The position numbers and the translations under genes were made by a program. The notes beneath the pieces are model-generated. The model worked only from the letters and a program-made list of their open reading frames with translations, made no database searches and was not told the origin of the DNA. A stretch of DNA of 64,000 nucleotides from Acuticoccus sp963704595 (lineage in GTDB: Bacteria > Pseudomonadota > Alphaproteobacteria > Rhizobiales > Amorphaceae). The stretch lies in the NCBI GenBank assembly GCA_963704595.1, contig OY969922.1, positions 496,001-560,000 on the forward strand. The letters run 5' to 3'. Positions 17,352-26,106 of the stretch are shown here, in pieces. Each line of letters starts with the position of its first letter. The stretch's first letter is position 1.

Positions 17352-18217
17352 CAGTCGAACGCCCGCGGGAAGAGGCCGCGCGGGCGCACCAGCAGCACGG
17401 CCAGGAACACGAGGTGGCCGGACAGCGTCTGCCATTCGGGCGAGATCTGCGCGCCGATGCTCTGCGCGAGGCCGAGGATGATGCCGCCGGCCAGCGTGCC
17501 CCAGAAGCTGCCGAGGCCGCCGATGATGACCGCCTCGAACGCGAAGATCAGCCGCGAGGGGCCGATCAGCGGGTCGAACGTCGCCCGCGCGCCGAGGTAG
17601 AGGCCGGCGATGGCGACCACCACCAGCGACAGCGCCATCGCGAGCGAGAAGATGCGCTGGTTGTCGATCCCCATCAGCTGCGCGATTTCGGGGTTGTCGG
17701 ACGTGGCGCGGAAGGCGCGGCCGGTCTCGGTCCGGTAGAACAGCCAGTTGAGGAACACGATCACCAGCACGGCGGACGCGAAGGTGAGGAGCGGCACCAC
17801 GCCGACGGCGAGCCCGCCGCCGAGCGCGATGGAGGCGTCGCCGAGCGCGCCGAAGGGGAGGCGGCGCGTATCGGCGGAGAACGCCTCCAGCATCCCGTTC
17901 TGGAGGATGATCGAGAGGCCGAAGGTGACGAGGAGCGGCGGCAGGATGTCCTTCCCCAGCGTCCGGTTGAGCAGGAACGATTGCAGGATGTAGCCGAACG
18001 CGAACATCGCGATGCCGCCGAGCAGGGCTGCGACGATGATGGGAAGCCCCAGCGCCTCGACGCCGATGAGGATCGCGAACGCCGCCACCACCATCAGGTC
18101 GCCGTGGGCAAGGTTGACGAGGCGCATCACGCCGAAGATCAGGCTGAGGCCGGTGGCGAACAGGGCGTAGAGGCCGCCCAGCAGAATGCCCTGGATGATG
18201 GTGTCCGCGACGATCAT
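17351..18217 (-). CDS. Branched-chain-type (HAAT) ABC transporter permease, LivH family
   Basis: 288 aa, about eight predicted membrane helices. It opens with IIQGILLGGLYALFATGLSLIFGVMRLVNLAHGDLMVVAAF, the LivH signature. The cytoplasmic EAA-like loop is FRATSDNPEIAQLMGIDNQRIFSLAMALS, and the C-terminus reads LVLLVRPRGLFPRAFD, as usual. It forms the channel heterodimer with the LivM protein encoded next. It lies 3 bp after the ATPase gene. Length normal. Confidence 0.93.
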   Translation of the reverse strand: MIVADTIIQGILLGGLYALFATGLSLIFGVMRLVNLAHGDLMVVAAFAILIGVEALGLPIIVAALLGGIAMFAFGYILQSFLLNRTLGKDILPPLLVTFGLSIILQNGMLEAFSADTRRLPFGALGDASIALGGGLAVGVVPLLTFASAVLVIVFLNWLFYRTETGRAFRATSDNPEIAQLMGIDNQRIFSLAMALSLVVVAIAGLYLGARATFDPLIGPSRLIFAFEAVIIGGLGSFWGTLAGGIILGLAQSIGAQISPEWQTLSGHLVFLAVLLVRPRGLFPRAFD

Positions 18218-18220
18218 CGC

Positions 18221-18922
18221 TCAGCCCCCGAAATAGGCGCGGGCGATCTGCTCGCGGCTGAGTTCGGCGGGGCGGCCGGTGAGCGTCACCCGGCCTTCGA
18301 GGAGGCAGTATATGCGGTCGGCGACGGCGAGCGCCTGGCTGATGTTCTGCTCGACCACCACCACGGAGGCGCCTTCGGCCCGGATCTCACTGAGCGCCGC
18401 GTAGATGTCCTTGATGACGGAGGGGGCGAGGCCGAGGCTGATCTCGTCGCAGAGGAGAAGGCGCGGGTTGGACATCAGCGCCCGGCCGAGCGCCACCATC
18501 TGCTGCTGGCCGCCGGACAGGGAGGTCGCGGGCTGGGTGCGGCGCTCCTTCAGCACCGGGAAGAGGCGGTAGATGGCGTCGAGGCTCCAGTGGCCGCGAA
18601 CCTTGCGGCCGTAGTTGCCGATCATCAGGTTCTCCTCCACCGACAGGGAGGGGAAGAGCTTGCGCCCTTCCGGCACCAGCGCGATGCCGCGCGCCATGAT
18701 GTCGGCCGGCTTCATGCCGCCGATGGCGCGGCCGTCGAATTCCACCATGTCGGCCGGGGTCTGGCGCAGGCCCGTGATGGCGCCGAGCAGCGTCGACTTG
18801 CCGGCCCCGTTGGCGCCGACGATGGCGATGGTCTCGCCCTCGTCCACATGCGCGTCGATGCCGTAGAGGGCCTGGAAGTCGCCGTAGAATGCGGTGAGGT
18901 CGCGGGTTTCGAGGAGCTTCAT
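18221..18922 (-). CDS. HAAT ABC transporter ATP-binding protein, LivF family
   Basis: 233 aa ABC ATPase. Walker A is GANGAGKST (about 34-42), the Q-loop is followed by the LivF-type IALVPEGRKLFPSLSVEENLMIG, the ABC signature is SLSGGQQQM, Walker B is LLLCDEISLGLAP and the switch His segment is VVVEQN (LivF proteins have EQN in place of EHD). The LivF identity follows from the PEGR/EQN pattern. It pairs with the LivG protein encoded 31 bp upstream to energise import. Confidence 0.93.
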   Translation of the reverse strand: MKLLETRDLTAFYGDFQALYGIDAHVDEGETIAIVGANGAGKSTLLGAITGLRQTPADMVEFDGRAIGGMKPADIMARGIALVPEGRKLFPSLSVEENLMIGNYGRKVRGHWSLDAIYRLFPVLKERRTQPATSLSGGQQQMVALGRALMSNPRLLLCDEISLGLAPSVIKDIYAALSEIRAEGASVVVVEQNISQALAVADRIYCLLEGRVTLTGRPAELSREQIARAYFGG

Positions 18923-18953
18923 GGGGCCGCTGCCCGCCGTGCGGGGGCCGCGA

Positions 18954-19670
18954 TCATACTTCCATCCCGAGATAGATCCGGCGCACGGCGTCGCTCGCCA
19001 TCACCGCCTCCGGGTCGCCCTCGCCGATGACCTTGCCGAAGTCGAGCGCGACGAGGCGCGTCACCACCGCAAGGAGCGCGTGGGTGACGTGCTCGATCCA
19101 CACGATGGTGGTGCCGTCCGCATTGATCTGGCGGATCGTCTCCACCAGCGAGATGCATTCGGCGTCGGTGAGGCCGCCCGCGATCTCGTCCAGCAGGAGG
19201 AGCCGGGGTCTGGTGGCGAGCGCGCGGGCCATTTCGAGCCGCTTGCGCTCCAGCAGCGAGAGGGAGCCTGCGGGGAGGTTCGCCTTGGCGAGCAGGCCGG
19301 TGCGGTGGAGGACTTCGACCACGTGGCCCTGTTCGGCAAGCTCCGACCCGCCGGCGCCGAAGCAGGCGGCGACGGAGACGTTCTCGTAGGTGGTCATCTG
19401 CTCGAACGGCTGCGGGATCTGGAAGCTGCGGCCGATCCCGAGATGGACGCGCCGCCGCGCAGGCATCCGGCTGATGTCGGTGCCGTCGAGCCGGATCGTG
19501 CCGCTCCCCGGCGCAACGCGGCCGGTGATGAGGTTGAAGAGCGTCGACTTGCCGGCACCGTTCGGCCCGATGATGCCGAGCGCCTCCCCCTCGGCGACAT
19601 CGAGCGAGATGTCGTCGGCGACCGTCACCGCGCCGAACGCCTTGTTGAGGTTGCGGATTTCCAGAAGCAC
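18954..19670 (-). CDS. HAAT ABC transporter ATP-binding protein, LivG family
   Basis: 238 aa. Walker A GPNGAGKST (about 37-45), the LivG-type IGRSFQIPQPFEQMTTYENV after the Q-loop, a signature region that reads SLSLLERKRLEMARAL rather than the canonical LSGGQ, Walker B LLLLDEIAGGL and a WIEHVTHAL switch region. The degenerate signature SLLERKR is common in LivG-type proteins. It follows the binding-protein gene by 22 bp. Confidence 0.92.
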   Translation of the reverse strand: MLLEIRNLNKAFGAVTVADDISLDVAEGEALGIIGPNGAGKSTLFNLITGRVAPGSGTIRLDGTDISRMPARRRVHLGIGRSFQIPQPFEQMTTYENVSVAACFGAGGSELAEQGHVVEVLHRTGLLAKANLPAGSLSLLERKRLEMARALATRPRLLLLDEIAGGLTDAECISLVETIRQINADGTTIVWIEHVTHALLAVVTRLVALDFGKVIGEGDPEAVMASDAVRRIYLGMEV

Positions 19671-19692
19671 GGCCGGCCCGCGCTTCTCTATG

Positions 19693-20994
19693 TCAGCTGA
19701 TCGGCCTCATTTCGCTCGCCACCGGAATGTCCGGGTAGGTCTGGTTGTCGACGATGACGAGCTGGAAGCGGCCGTTGTCGCCCTTGCGCCACTGGCCGCC
19801 GACCAGCGGCGTCTTCGTCACGTTCTTCTGCGCGAACGGGGGCAGGCCCGCGCCGTCCCACTTGATGGGGCCGACGATGGTCTGCATGTCGGTGGCGGCG
19901 ATGGTGGCGGCGACCGCTTCCGCGTCGCGCGGATCGTCGGTGCGCTTCAGGACATCGACCAGCACCTCGAAGAGGGCATGGGCGAAGCCGAGCGGCTGGG
20001 TCCACTGGTTGCCGGTCGCGTCCTCGTAGCCGGCGCAGACCTCGCCCGCGCTCTGCCCGGTCAGCGAGGACTTGAACGGGTGGACGTTGGACCACCACAC
20101 CTCGGAGGAGAGGTTTTCCGCAGCGTCGCCGATGGCGTTGACGGCTGAGGGGAACAGGATCGCCTTGCCGACTGATGCGGCCTTGGGGCGGTAGCCCTGC
20201 TGCGCGGCCTGGGTCCAGAAGGTGGCGAAGTCGGGCGGCAGGACGACGCCGGTGAGGAGCTGGCAGTCGCCGTTCTTGAAGGCCGAGATCTGGGCGGAAA
20301 AGTCGTCCTGCAGGTTCTCGTAGCGGCCGGGGTCGAGGAGCTTGAAGTCGGCCGCAGTCAGCGCCGGCGGGAAGCCTACCTGCGGGTCGCCCCAGGCGTT
20401 GCCGTCGGCATCGTTGGGGAACAGGCCGCCAACCATGCGATTGGTGTCGAGCTGGTTCCACATGTTGGTGAAGACGGCGATGACGTCCTCCAGCCCCCAG
20501 AAGAAGTGGTAGCCATAGTCGAACGGCTTCCAGGTGCCCGGATCGGTGGGGTTGCCCTGCCGGCCGATGAACCACGGCTGCCACGGCGCCAGCGACGAGA
20601 TCACCGGATACTGCTCGATCTCGGCGATGGTGGAGACGGGGTTGGTCGTCTCCGGCGTGTTGCCAACGAGCATGATGTCGATCTCATCGTCGATGATGAG
20701 TTCCTTGGCGACGTCCGCGGCGCGGTTCGGGTTGGACTGGCTGTCCTTGACGATGACTTCCAGGTTGTAGGTGCGGCTGCCGGACTGAATGCCGCCTGAC
20801 ACAGCCTTCAGCACCCCGTCGATGATGTACTGATCGACCTCGGAGAAAGCCGCGAGCGGGCCGGTCTGCGGCGTCACGTAGCCGACGCGGATGGTGCGGG
20901 CCTGGGCGTGGACTGCGGGGGCGAAGAGGCCGACGGCGGCGGTCGCGGCGCCGGCCTTGAGGAACGTGCGCCGGCTTGTCTCGAGGCGTTTCAT
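19693..20994 (-). CDS. HAAT ABC transporter substrate-binding protein (Tat-exported)
   Basis: 433 aa. The N-terminus MKRLETSRRTFLKAGAATAA carries a twin-arginine motif, with cleavage after VHAQA near residue 31. The mature part is a Leu/Ile/Val-BP fold (IRVGYVTPQTGPLAAFSEVDQYIIDGVLKAV, later MLVGNTPETTNPVSTIAEIEQYPVISS). It is the first gene of the operon, with a GGAGG ribosome-binding site. Given the aromatic monooxygenase and dioxygenase downstream, an aromatic acid is a plausible ligand, as in other HAAT binding proteins beside ring-cleavage genes; this is inference. Confidence 0.9.
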   Translation of the reverse strand: MKRLETSRRTFLKAGAATAAVGLFAPAVHAQARTIRVGYVTPQTGPLAAFSEVDQYIIDGVLKAVSGGIQSGSRTYNLEVIVKDSQSNPNRAADVAKELIIDDEIDIMLVGNTPETTNPVSTIAEIEQYPVISSLAPWQPWFIGRQGNPTDPGTWKPFDYGYHFFWGLEDVIAVFTNMWNQLDTNRMVGGLFPNDADGNAWGDPQVGFPPALTAADFKLLDPGRYENLQDDFSAQISAFKNGDCQLLTGVVLPPDFATFWTQAAQQGYRPKAASVGKAILFPSAVNAIGDAAENLSSEVWWSNVHPFKSSLTGQSAGEVCAGYEDATGNQWTQPLGFAHALFEVLVDVLKRTDDPRDAEAVAATIAATDMQTIVGPIKWDGAGLPPFAQKNVTKTPLVGGQWRKGDNGRFQLVIVDNQTYPDIPVASEMRPIS

Positions 20995-21300
20995 TGGGAT
21001 CCTCCGGATTGTATTATTGTTCTTGTTTTCGTCTTTCCGGCAACCATAACGCAGTCATTGCATCTTCCCAAGAGACCAGTTGCATCAACATCGTACTGTG
21101 CGACGACTTGGCATTCCCTCTCGATTCAGGCGGTTGATGAAGGTCAGCATGACCGATCCTCGCGGTGTCGCACCGGCCGGTAGTCTTACGGGCAACTCGA
21201 TTTGCCGAAGTCGCGGAAATTGGCCGCAAACATGCATTTTATTTGCAATTCTTGCCAATGAACGGGCCCGGCTGTGCAGTCGGGACGGAGGACCTCGACC
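20995..21300. promoter_or_regulatory. Divergent intergenic region, 306 bp
   Basis: It separates the leftward HAAT/aromatic operon from the rightward amidohydrolase and must hold both promoters. It is less GC-rich than the genes, for example TTGTATTATTGTTCTTG just upstream of the binding-protein gene and a T/A-rich stretch near 21235-21260. A GGAGG motif about 10 bp before the ATG at 21301 serves the rightward gene. I see no convincing palindrome and no protein-like frame. Confidence 0.5.
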
Positions 21301-22359
21301 ATGATCACGCAACGCGGTGCCATAGACGTGCACACCCATGTCTACCTCCCGCGCTACAGGGACCTCCTGCGCGACCGGACCGCCGTGCCGCGCATCGCCG
21401 GGAACGGGGATGATCTGCGCCTCATCATCCTGCCCGGCGAGGACGCGGAGGCGAGCACCGCCGCAGGCCGGCCGATCGGCGGCGAGTATTATTCGCCGGA
21501 GCGCAAGATCGCCTACATGGACGCCCACGACATTGCCGTATCTGTCCTGTCGCTCGCCAATCCGTGGCTGGAGTTCGTGGCGGCCGCGGAGGCGCCCGCT
21601 ATCGCGACAGCGCTCAACGAGGACATGGAGGGCTGGTGCGAAGCGTCCGCCGGGCGGTTCTACGGCTTCGGCGTGCTGCCGGTCACGGCGCCGGAAGCGT
21701 GTGCTGCGGAGGTGGACCGGATTGCTGCCCTGCAGCACATGCGCGGCATCATTCTCGGCGCGTCGGGCCTTGGCGCGGGGCTTGACGATCCGCGGCTCCT
21801 GCCGGTGTGGGAGCGGCTGGAGGCGCACGGGCTGATGGCGTTCATCCATCCCCACCACGGCATCGGCGACGATCTGTTCGCAGGCACAGGCCACACGCTG
21901 AAGCTTGCCCTCGGCTTCCCGTTCGAGACCACGGCGGCACTGGCGCGGCTGATCCTGTCGGGCACGTTCGACCGCTTCGGCGGGCTGAAGATCCTGGCCG
22001 CGCACGCCGGCGGCGCGCTGCCCTTCCTCGCCGGGCGGATCGACGGCTCGGCGAAGACCGACGCGGTGAAATTCAATCTCGCGATGCCGCCCAGCGCCTA
22101 CCTCGAGCGCCTGTTCGTGGACGCGATCACCTATTCACCCGAAACGCTTGCCTGCGCCGCCGGCCTCACCGGCTGGGACCGCGTGATGTTCGGGACCGAC
22201 CACCCCTTCTTCCGGCCCGACCTTCCCGACGACGCGCTGGACCGTGGCCCCTGGTCGTCCCCCACCGAAAACCAGGCGGTGATCGACGCACTCTCCGCCG
22301 ATCGCGCTGCCGCGATCTACCGCGCCAACGCCATCGAACACCTTCGCCTGCCTGCGTAG
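21301..22359 (+). CDS. Amidohydrolase family protein (ACMSD / resorcylate decarboxylase-like)
   Basis: 352 aa from the ATG at 21301 with GGAGG upstream; an in-frame ATG at 21274 lacks a site. It is a TIM-barrel metal-dependent decarboxylase type. The HxH metal motif is near the N-terminus (IDVHTHVY), followed by FIHPHHG (about 181-187), an ILAAHAGGALP segment and MFGTDHPFF with the conserved Asp. These match the 2-amino-3-carboxymuconate-semialdehyde decarboxylase group, which includes gamma-resorcylate and related aromatic-acid decarboxylases. If it decarboxylates a hydroxybenzoate it would feed the phenol monooxygenase of the divergent operon. It converges with the deaminase-like gene with only 1 bp between stops. 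Confidence 0.82.
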   Translation: MITQRGAIDVHTHVYLPRYRDLLRDRTAVPRIAGNGDDLRLIILPGEDAEASTAAGRPIGGEYYSPERKIAYMDAHDIAVSVLSLANPWLEFVAAAEAPAIATALNEDMEGWCEASAGRFYGFGVLPVTAPEACAAEVDRIAALQHMRGIILGASGLGAGLDDPRLLPVWERLEAHGLMAFIHPHHGIGDDLFAGTGHTLKLALGFPFETTAALARLILSGTFDRFGGLKILAAHAGGALPFLAGRIDGSAKTDAVKFNLAMPPSAYLERLFVDAITYSPETLACAAGLTGWDRVMFGTDHPFFRPDLPDDALDRGPWSSPTENQAVIDALSADRAAAIYRANAIEHLRLPA

Positions 22360-22360
22360 G

Positions 22361-23848
22361 CTACCGGCTGCGGGCCGGGATCGAGGGCGCCGGCGGGCGG
22401 CCCTTGCGCATCGCGAACGCCGAATAATCGACGCCTGTGAGGTCGGACGCGCGCGCGGTCAGCTCGGCCGTGGCGCGGTCGACCGCGTTTCCGATGGTTT
22501 CCTCGTCGTCGCCGACCAGCCGGCCGTCCCGCACAAGAATGTCGCCGCCCACCATGGTGAGTGCGGCGCGGTTGCCGTCGCCGGCCAGAAGCAGGCCGGA
22601 AAGCAGGTCGGTGCGGCCGCCGGCGAGATCGACGCGGCCAACGCCGAATGCGGTGATGTCGGCACAGGCGCCGACGCTGATCCGGCCAATGTCGTCGCGG
22701 CCCAGAATGGCCGCGCCCTCGCGGGTCGCCATCAGGAGCACGTCGTAGGGGTCGAGCCAGCTTTCCACCGGAACGGTGCCCTGGCCGCCGGCCACGCGGT
22801 GGAGGAGCAGCGCGAGCCGCATCTCGCCGATCATCGACCCCGCATCGTTGCTCGCCCCGCCGTCGACGCCGACCGCGACGCGCACGCCGGCATCGCGCAT
22901 GGCGTGGACTTCGCTGACGCGCGCGCCGAGCCGCATCACCATGCGCGGGCAGTGGACCACCGCGGCGCCCGCGTCTGCGATCCGGCGCATGTCGTCCGCA
23001 TCGAGCCGCGTGCTGTGGGCGAAGAACGTGCGCGGCGTCATCCACCCGGCCTCGACCAGGATCTCGGACGGCGTCTTGCCGAAGCGGGCCGCGGTCAGCG
23101 CCCGCTCGTCGGGCCGCGGGTGGAAGTGGGTGTGGAGGCTGGCGCCGCTCTCCCCGGCAGAGCGGGCGACCGCCGCCATGAAGTCGAGGTCGTCGAACGT
23201 GGTGGTGGTCGGGCCGAGGCCGACGCTGACGCGGTTGCCCCAGCCGCTGGCGTGGTGGCGGGCGATGGTGCCCTTCATGTCGGCGAGGACAGCGGCGGGA
23301 TCGTCGAGGATGCCGCCGGCCCTTGGGCCGAGGAGGGCGGTCAGCTCCCGTTCGAGGTCCGCCTCCAGCGCGGTGATGCTGCCGCGCACGAGGTGCAGCC
23401 GCAGCCCCGCCTCCCGCGCCGCCGCGACCTCCGCATCCACGAACGCCGGATCGCAGCGCGGGATGAGGTAGGCATGGTCGACCGAGGTGGTCGCGCCGGT
23501 GAGGAGGAGTTCGGCAGCGGTCGCCCTGGTGGCGGCGGCGAGGTGGTCCGGCGTCATCCCGGCCCAGACGGGGTACATCAGGCGCAGCCAGTCGATCAGG
23601 TGGCCGCGCTGGGTGGCGGGGATCGCGCGCGTCAGCGTCTGGAAGAAGTGGTGGTGCATGTTGACGAGGCCGGGCACGACCAGCGTGCCCGACAGGTCGA
23701 TCGTGTCGTCGAAGTCGCCTGCCGGGGGCGTGCCGGCGCCGATCTCGGCGATCCGCTCGCCGTCGACCACGATGTAGGCATCGCTGAGCGCGAGATGGGC
23801 ATCGTCGCAGGTGTAGAGGGCGTCGATGGAGTGGAGGAGGCGCCTCAT
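22361..23848 (-). CDS. 8-Oxoguanine deaminase-like amidohydrolase (ATZ/TRZ family)
   Basis: 495 aa from the ATG at 23848; a longer frame to 23884 has no better site. The N-terminal metal motif is VPGLVNMHHHFFQTLTRAIP (His65-67), typical of the 8-oxoguanine deaminase/hydroxydechloroatrazine hydrolase group. Also present are ASLHTHFHPRPDE (metal His), TFFAHSTRLD (His), HCPRMVMRLG and VAVGVDGGASNDAGSMIGEMRLA, where the Asp ligand precedes the usual SNDxxxMxxE segment. The reaction would be hydrolytic removal of an amino or similar group from a purine- or triazine-like ring. No signal peptide, so cytoplasmic. Confidence 0.87.
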   Translation of the reverse strand: MRRLLHSIDALYTCDDAHLALSDAYIVVDGERIAEIGAGTPPAGDFDDTIDLSGTLVVPGLVNMHHHFFQTLTRAIPATQRGHLIDWLRLMYPVWAGMTPDHLAAATRATAAELLLTGATTSVDHAYLIPRCDPAFVDAEVAAAREAGLRLHLVRGSITALEADLERELTALLGPRAGGILDDPAAVLADMKGTIARHHASGWGNRVSVGLGPTTTTFDDLDFMAAVARSAGESGASLHTHFHPRPDERALTAARFGKTPSEILVEAGWMTPRTFFAHSTRLDADDMRRIADAGAAVVHCPRMVMRLGARVSEVHAMRDAGVRVAVGVDGGASNDAGSMIGEMRLALLLHRVAGGQGTVPVESWLDPYDVLLMATREGAAILGRDDIGRISVGACADITAFGVGRVDLAGGRTDLLSGLLLAGDGNRAALTMVGGDILVRDGRLVGDDEETIGNAVDRATAELTARASDLTGVDYSAFAMRKGRPPAPSIPARSR

Positions 23849-24156
23849 CTTGCGGCACCGGGCAGGACCGGGCGGCGGACGCACACCGGCTCTGCCTCGA
23901 ACAGTGGGTGGGTCACGGGGCTCTCCATCGTCTGTGCCTCGCCCGCGCTGCGCGGCTCCGGCGTGCCGGCATCAATGCAAAAGACGGACCACCGAGCGGC
24001 CCTCCCACAGCCTCGTCGACAGCGATTTCAGTGCATCGGCGGCAACCCTTCTCATCGTCATTCATGCAATCCGGCGCGGTTTTCCGCTGCGCCAACCGGC
24101 AGGATGGCACGCCGATTGCCCCCGACTGCGCGTAGGGATCGAAGAAGGGACAGGAC
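23849..24156. promoter_or_regulatory. Divergent intergenic region, 308 bp
   Basis: It lies between the leftward deaminase and the rightward monooxygenase and must hold both promoters. The sequence just upstream of 24157 (GGGACAGGAC) offers a weak ribosome-binding site. Short frames on both strands here show no family resemblance. I see no strong repeat or terminator. Confidence 0.4.
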
Positions 24157-25305
24157 ATGGATCGGGATATCCGGATCGCCGTTGTGGGGGGCGGCCTTGC
24201 CGGCCTCGCCGTCGCCGGGCTTCTCCAGCGGGACGGATTTGGCGTCACGGTCTACGAGCAGTCGGACGCCTACTCCCGGATCGGTGCCGGGATCATCCTC
24301 AGCGCCAACGGCTCGCGCGTGCTGCAGGGGCTGGGGCTGGGCGATGCGCTCCACGCCCACGGCATCCAGCCGGACGCCTACGTGAGCCGCAAGTGGGACA
24401 CCGGCGAGACGATGTACGAGCTGAGGGTCACCGACGCTTTCAACGCCCGCTACGGCGCGCCCTACCTCAACATCCACCGGGCGGACCTTCACGCCCTCCT
24501 GCAAACGCCGCTTGCGCCGGGCACGATCCGGTTCGGCCATCACCTGACGGGGCTCGACCCGAGCGGGGACGGCGTGCGGCTCACCTTCGCCAATGGCGCC
24601 GTCGTGGAGGCCGACATCGTGCTGGGGGCCGACGGCATCCGCTCCAGGGTGCGGGCCGCGATGCTGGGGCCGGACGAGCCGCGCTTCTTCGGCCGCATCG
24701 CGCCGCGCGCGGTGTTTCCCGCAAGCCGCATTCCGCCGCCCGTGATGCGCGACTGCACCAAGTGGTGGGGCGAGGACCGGCACATCCTCACCTATTTCAT
24801 GACCGCGCGGCGCGACGAGGTCTACGCCATGGGCACCGTGCCTGCCGACAGCTGGGACATGGACCGCACCGTGATCCCCGGCACCCGCGAGGATTTCCTC
24901 GCAGCGTTCGCGCACTTCCACCCCGACCTAACGCGCATTCTGGAGGTGGCGGAGAACGTCAGCATCTGGCCGATCCTGGACCGGCCGCGCGATGACCGCT
25001 GGAGCGAGGGCCCCGTCGCGCTGATGGGCGACGCCTGCCACGCCGTGCGCCCCTACATGGCCGCAGGCGGTGCGATGGCGCTGGAAGATGCCGCGATCCT
25101 CGCGCGCTGCATTGCCGCGTTCGACGACCCGGCTCGCGCCTTCAGCGCCTTCGAGGCGACGCGGATCGAGCGTGTCGCCCGCGTGCAGGAGATCTCGCTC
25201 GACAACTCATGGATGCGCGGCCCGCACGAGATCGACTGGTTCTTCGGCTACGACCCGCTGACCGCCGACCTTGCAGAACCCGCGCTGACCGCCTCGCCCG
25301 CCTGA
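24157..25305 (+). CDS. FAD-dependent monooxygenase, 6-hydroxynicotinate 3-monooxygenase (NicC)-like
   Basis: 382 aa class A flavoprotein hydroxylase. The GxGxxG is at 11-16 (IAVVGGGLAGLA), the DG motif is VLGADGIRSRVR and the GD motif is VALMGDACHAVRPYMAAGGAMALEDAA. The central CTKWWGEDRHILTYFMTARRDEVYAMGTVP block and the AFAHFHPDLTRILE segment match NicC, which oxidatively decarboxylates 6-hydroxynicotinate to 2,5-dihydroxypyridine. Salicylate hydroxylases are the next closest possibility. No other nicotinate-pathway gene is in the window, so the substrate may be another hydroxylated ring acid. It converges with the polyamine-type permease with 12 bp between stops. Confidence 0.83.
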   Translation: MDRDIRIAVVGGGLAGLAVAGLLQRDGFGVTVYEQSDAYSRIGAGIILSANGSRVLQGLGLGDALHAHGIQPDAYVSRKWDTGETMYELRVTDAFNARYGAPYLNIHRADLHALLQTPLAPGTIRFGHHLTGLDPSGDGVRLTFANGAVVEADIVLGADGIRSRVRAAMLGPDEPRFFGRIAPRAVFPASRIPPPVMRDCTKWWGEDRHILTYFMTARRDEVYAMGTVPADSWDMDRTVIPGTREDFLAAFAHFHPDLTRILEVAENVSIWPILDRPRDDRWSEGPVALMGDACHAVRPYMAAGGAMALEDAAILARCIAAFDDPARAFSAFEATRIERVARVQEISLDNSWMRGPHEIDWFFGYDPLTADLAEPALTASPA

Positions 25306-25317
25306 CGCGGCCGGGCG

Positions 25318-26106
25318 TTACCGGGTGCGGCCCATCCGCGGCACGATGGCGAGGAGGCCGAGGAGCGACAGGCTCATCAGCAGTGTCGAGAGCGCCGCGA
25401 CGCTGGGATCCGCGTAGGACTGCATCTGCTGCATCAGGCGCAGCGGCAGCGTGTCGTTGTTGCTGAGGAACAGCGACAGCGAGATGTTGTCGAACGAGAA
25501 CAGGAACGTCGCGACGGCGCCCGCCGCCACGCCGCCACGGATCAGCGGGAAGGTCACTCGGAAGAAGGTGTGGACGGGCCCGGCGCCGAGGTTGAGCGAG
25601 GCGCGCTCCAGCGTCGGGTCGTAGTTGCTGAGGGCAGCCAGAACCATCGACAGGACGTAGGGGAGCCCGAGGAGCGCGTGGCCGAGGATGGTCGCGGTCA
25701 TGCCGGCCTGCAGGCGGTAGATCGGCAGGGCGAACATGATGGCAAGGCCCAGCACCACGGCCGGCAGCGCCAGCGGCAGCATCGCCACCGCCTGCACCGT
25801 GCCCCGCCCGCGAAAGCGATAGCGGTTGATCGCGATCGCCGCCGTCACCCCGGCGACGGTCGCCAGCGCCGTGGCCCCGAGCGCGATCATCAGGCTGATC
25901 CGCAGGCCGTCCATGAACTGCCGGTTCTCCAGCGCCGCCGCGAACCATCTGAGGCTGATCCCCTCCGGCGGAAACGCCAGCGTGTCGCCGTTTGTGAAGG
26001 CGACCGCCGCCGGCAGCGCGATCGGCAGCACAAGGAACAGGACGAGCGCGACGCCGTAGAGCCTCAGCACGACGGCGAGAAAGCGGATGGATGGCGTCCC
26101 GTTCAT
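25318..26106 (-). CDS. ABC transporter permease, spermidine/putrescine type (PotC-like)
   Basis: 262 aa with six predicted membrane helices. The permease-ATPase coupling loop is AALSNYDPTLERASLNLGAGPVHTFFRVTFPLIRGG (EAA motif form LERASLNLGA). The FLFSFDNISLSLFLSNN segment is typical of the second permease of polyamine/2-aminoethylphosphonate-type importers. The ATG at 26106 overlaps the preceding stop by 4 bp. The longer frame upstream is the first permease read in another phase. Confidence 0.9.
   Translation of the reverse strand: MNGTPSIRFLAVVLRLYGVALVLFLVLPIALPAAVAFTNGDTLAFPPEGISLRWFAAALENRQFMDGLRISLMIALGATALATVAGVTAAIAINRYRFRGRGTVQAVAMLPLALPAVVLGLAIMFALPIYRLQAGMTATILGHALLGLPYVLSMVLAALSNYDPTLERASLNLGAGPVHTFFRVTFPLIRGGVAAGAVATFLFSFDNISLSLFLSNNDTLPLRLMQQMQSYADPSVAALSTLLMSLSLLGLLAIVPRMGRTR

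Noticed and set aside
12570..17435. One giant 1,621-residue protein
   Set aside because: Its middle third reads the monooxygenase gene in the wrong phase; only the ends encode recognisable protein.
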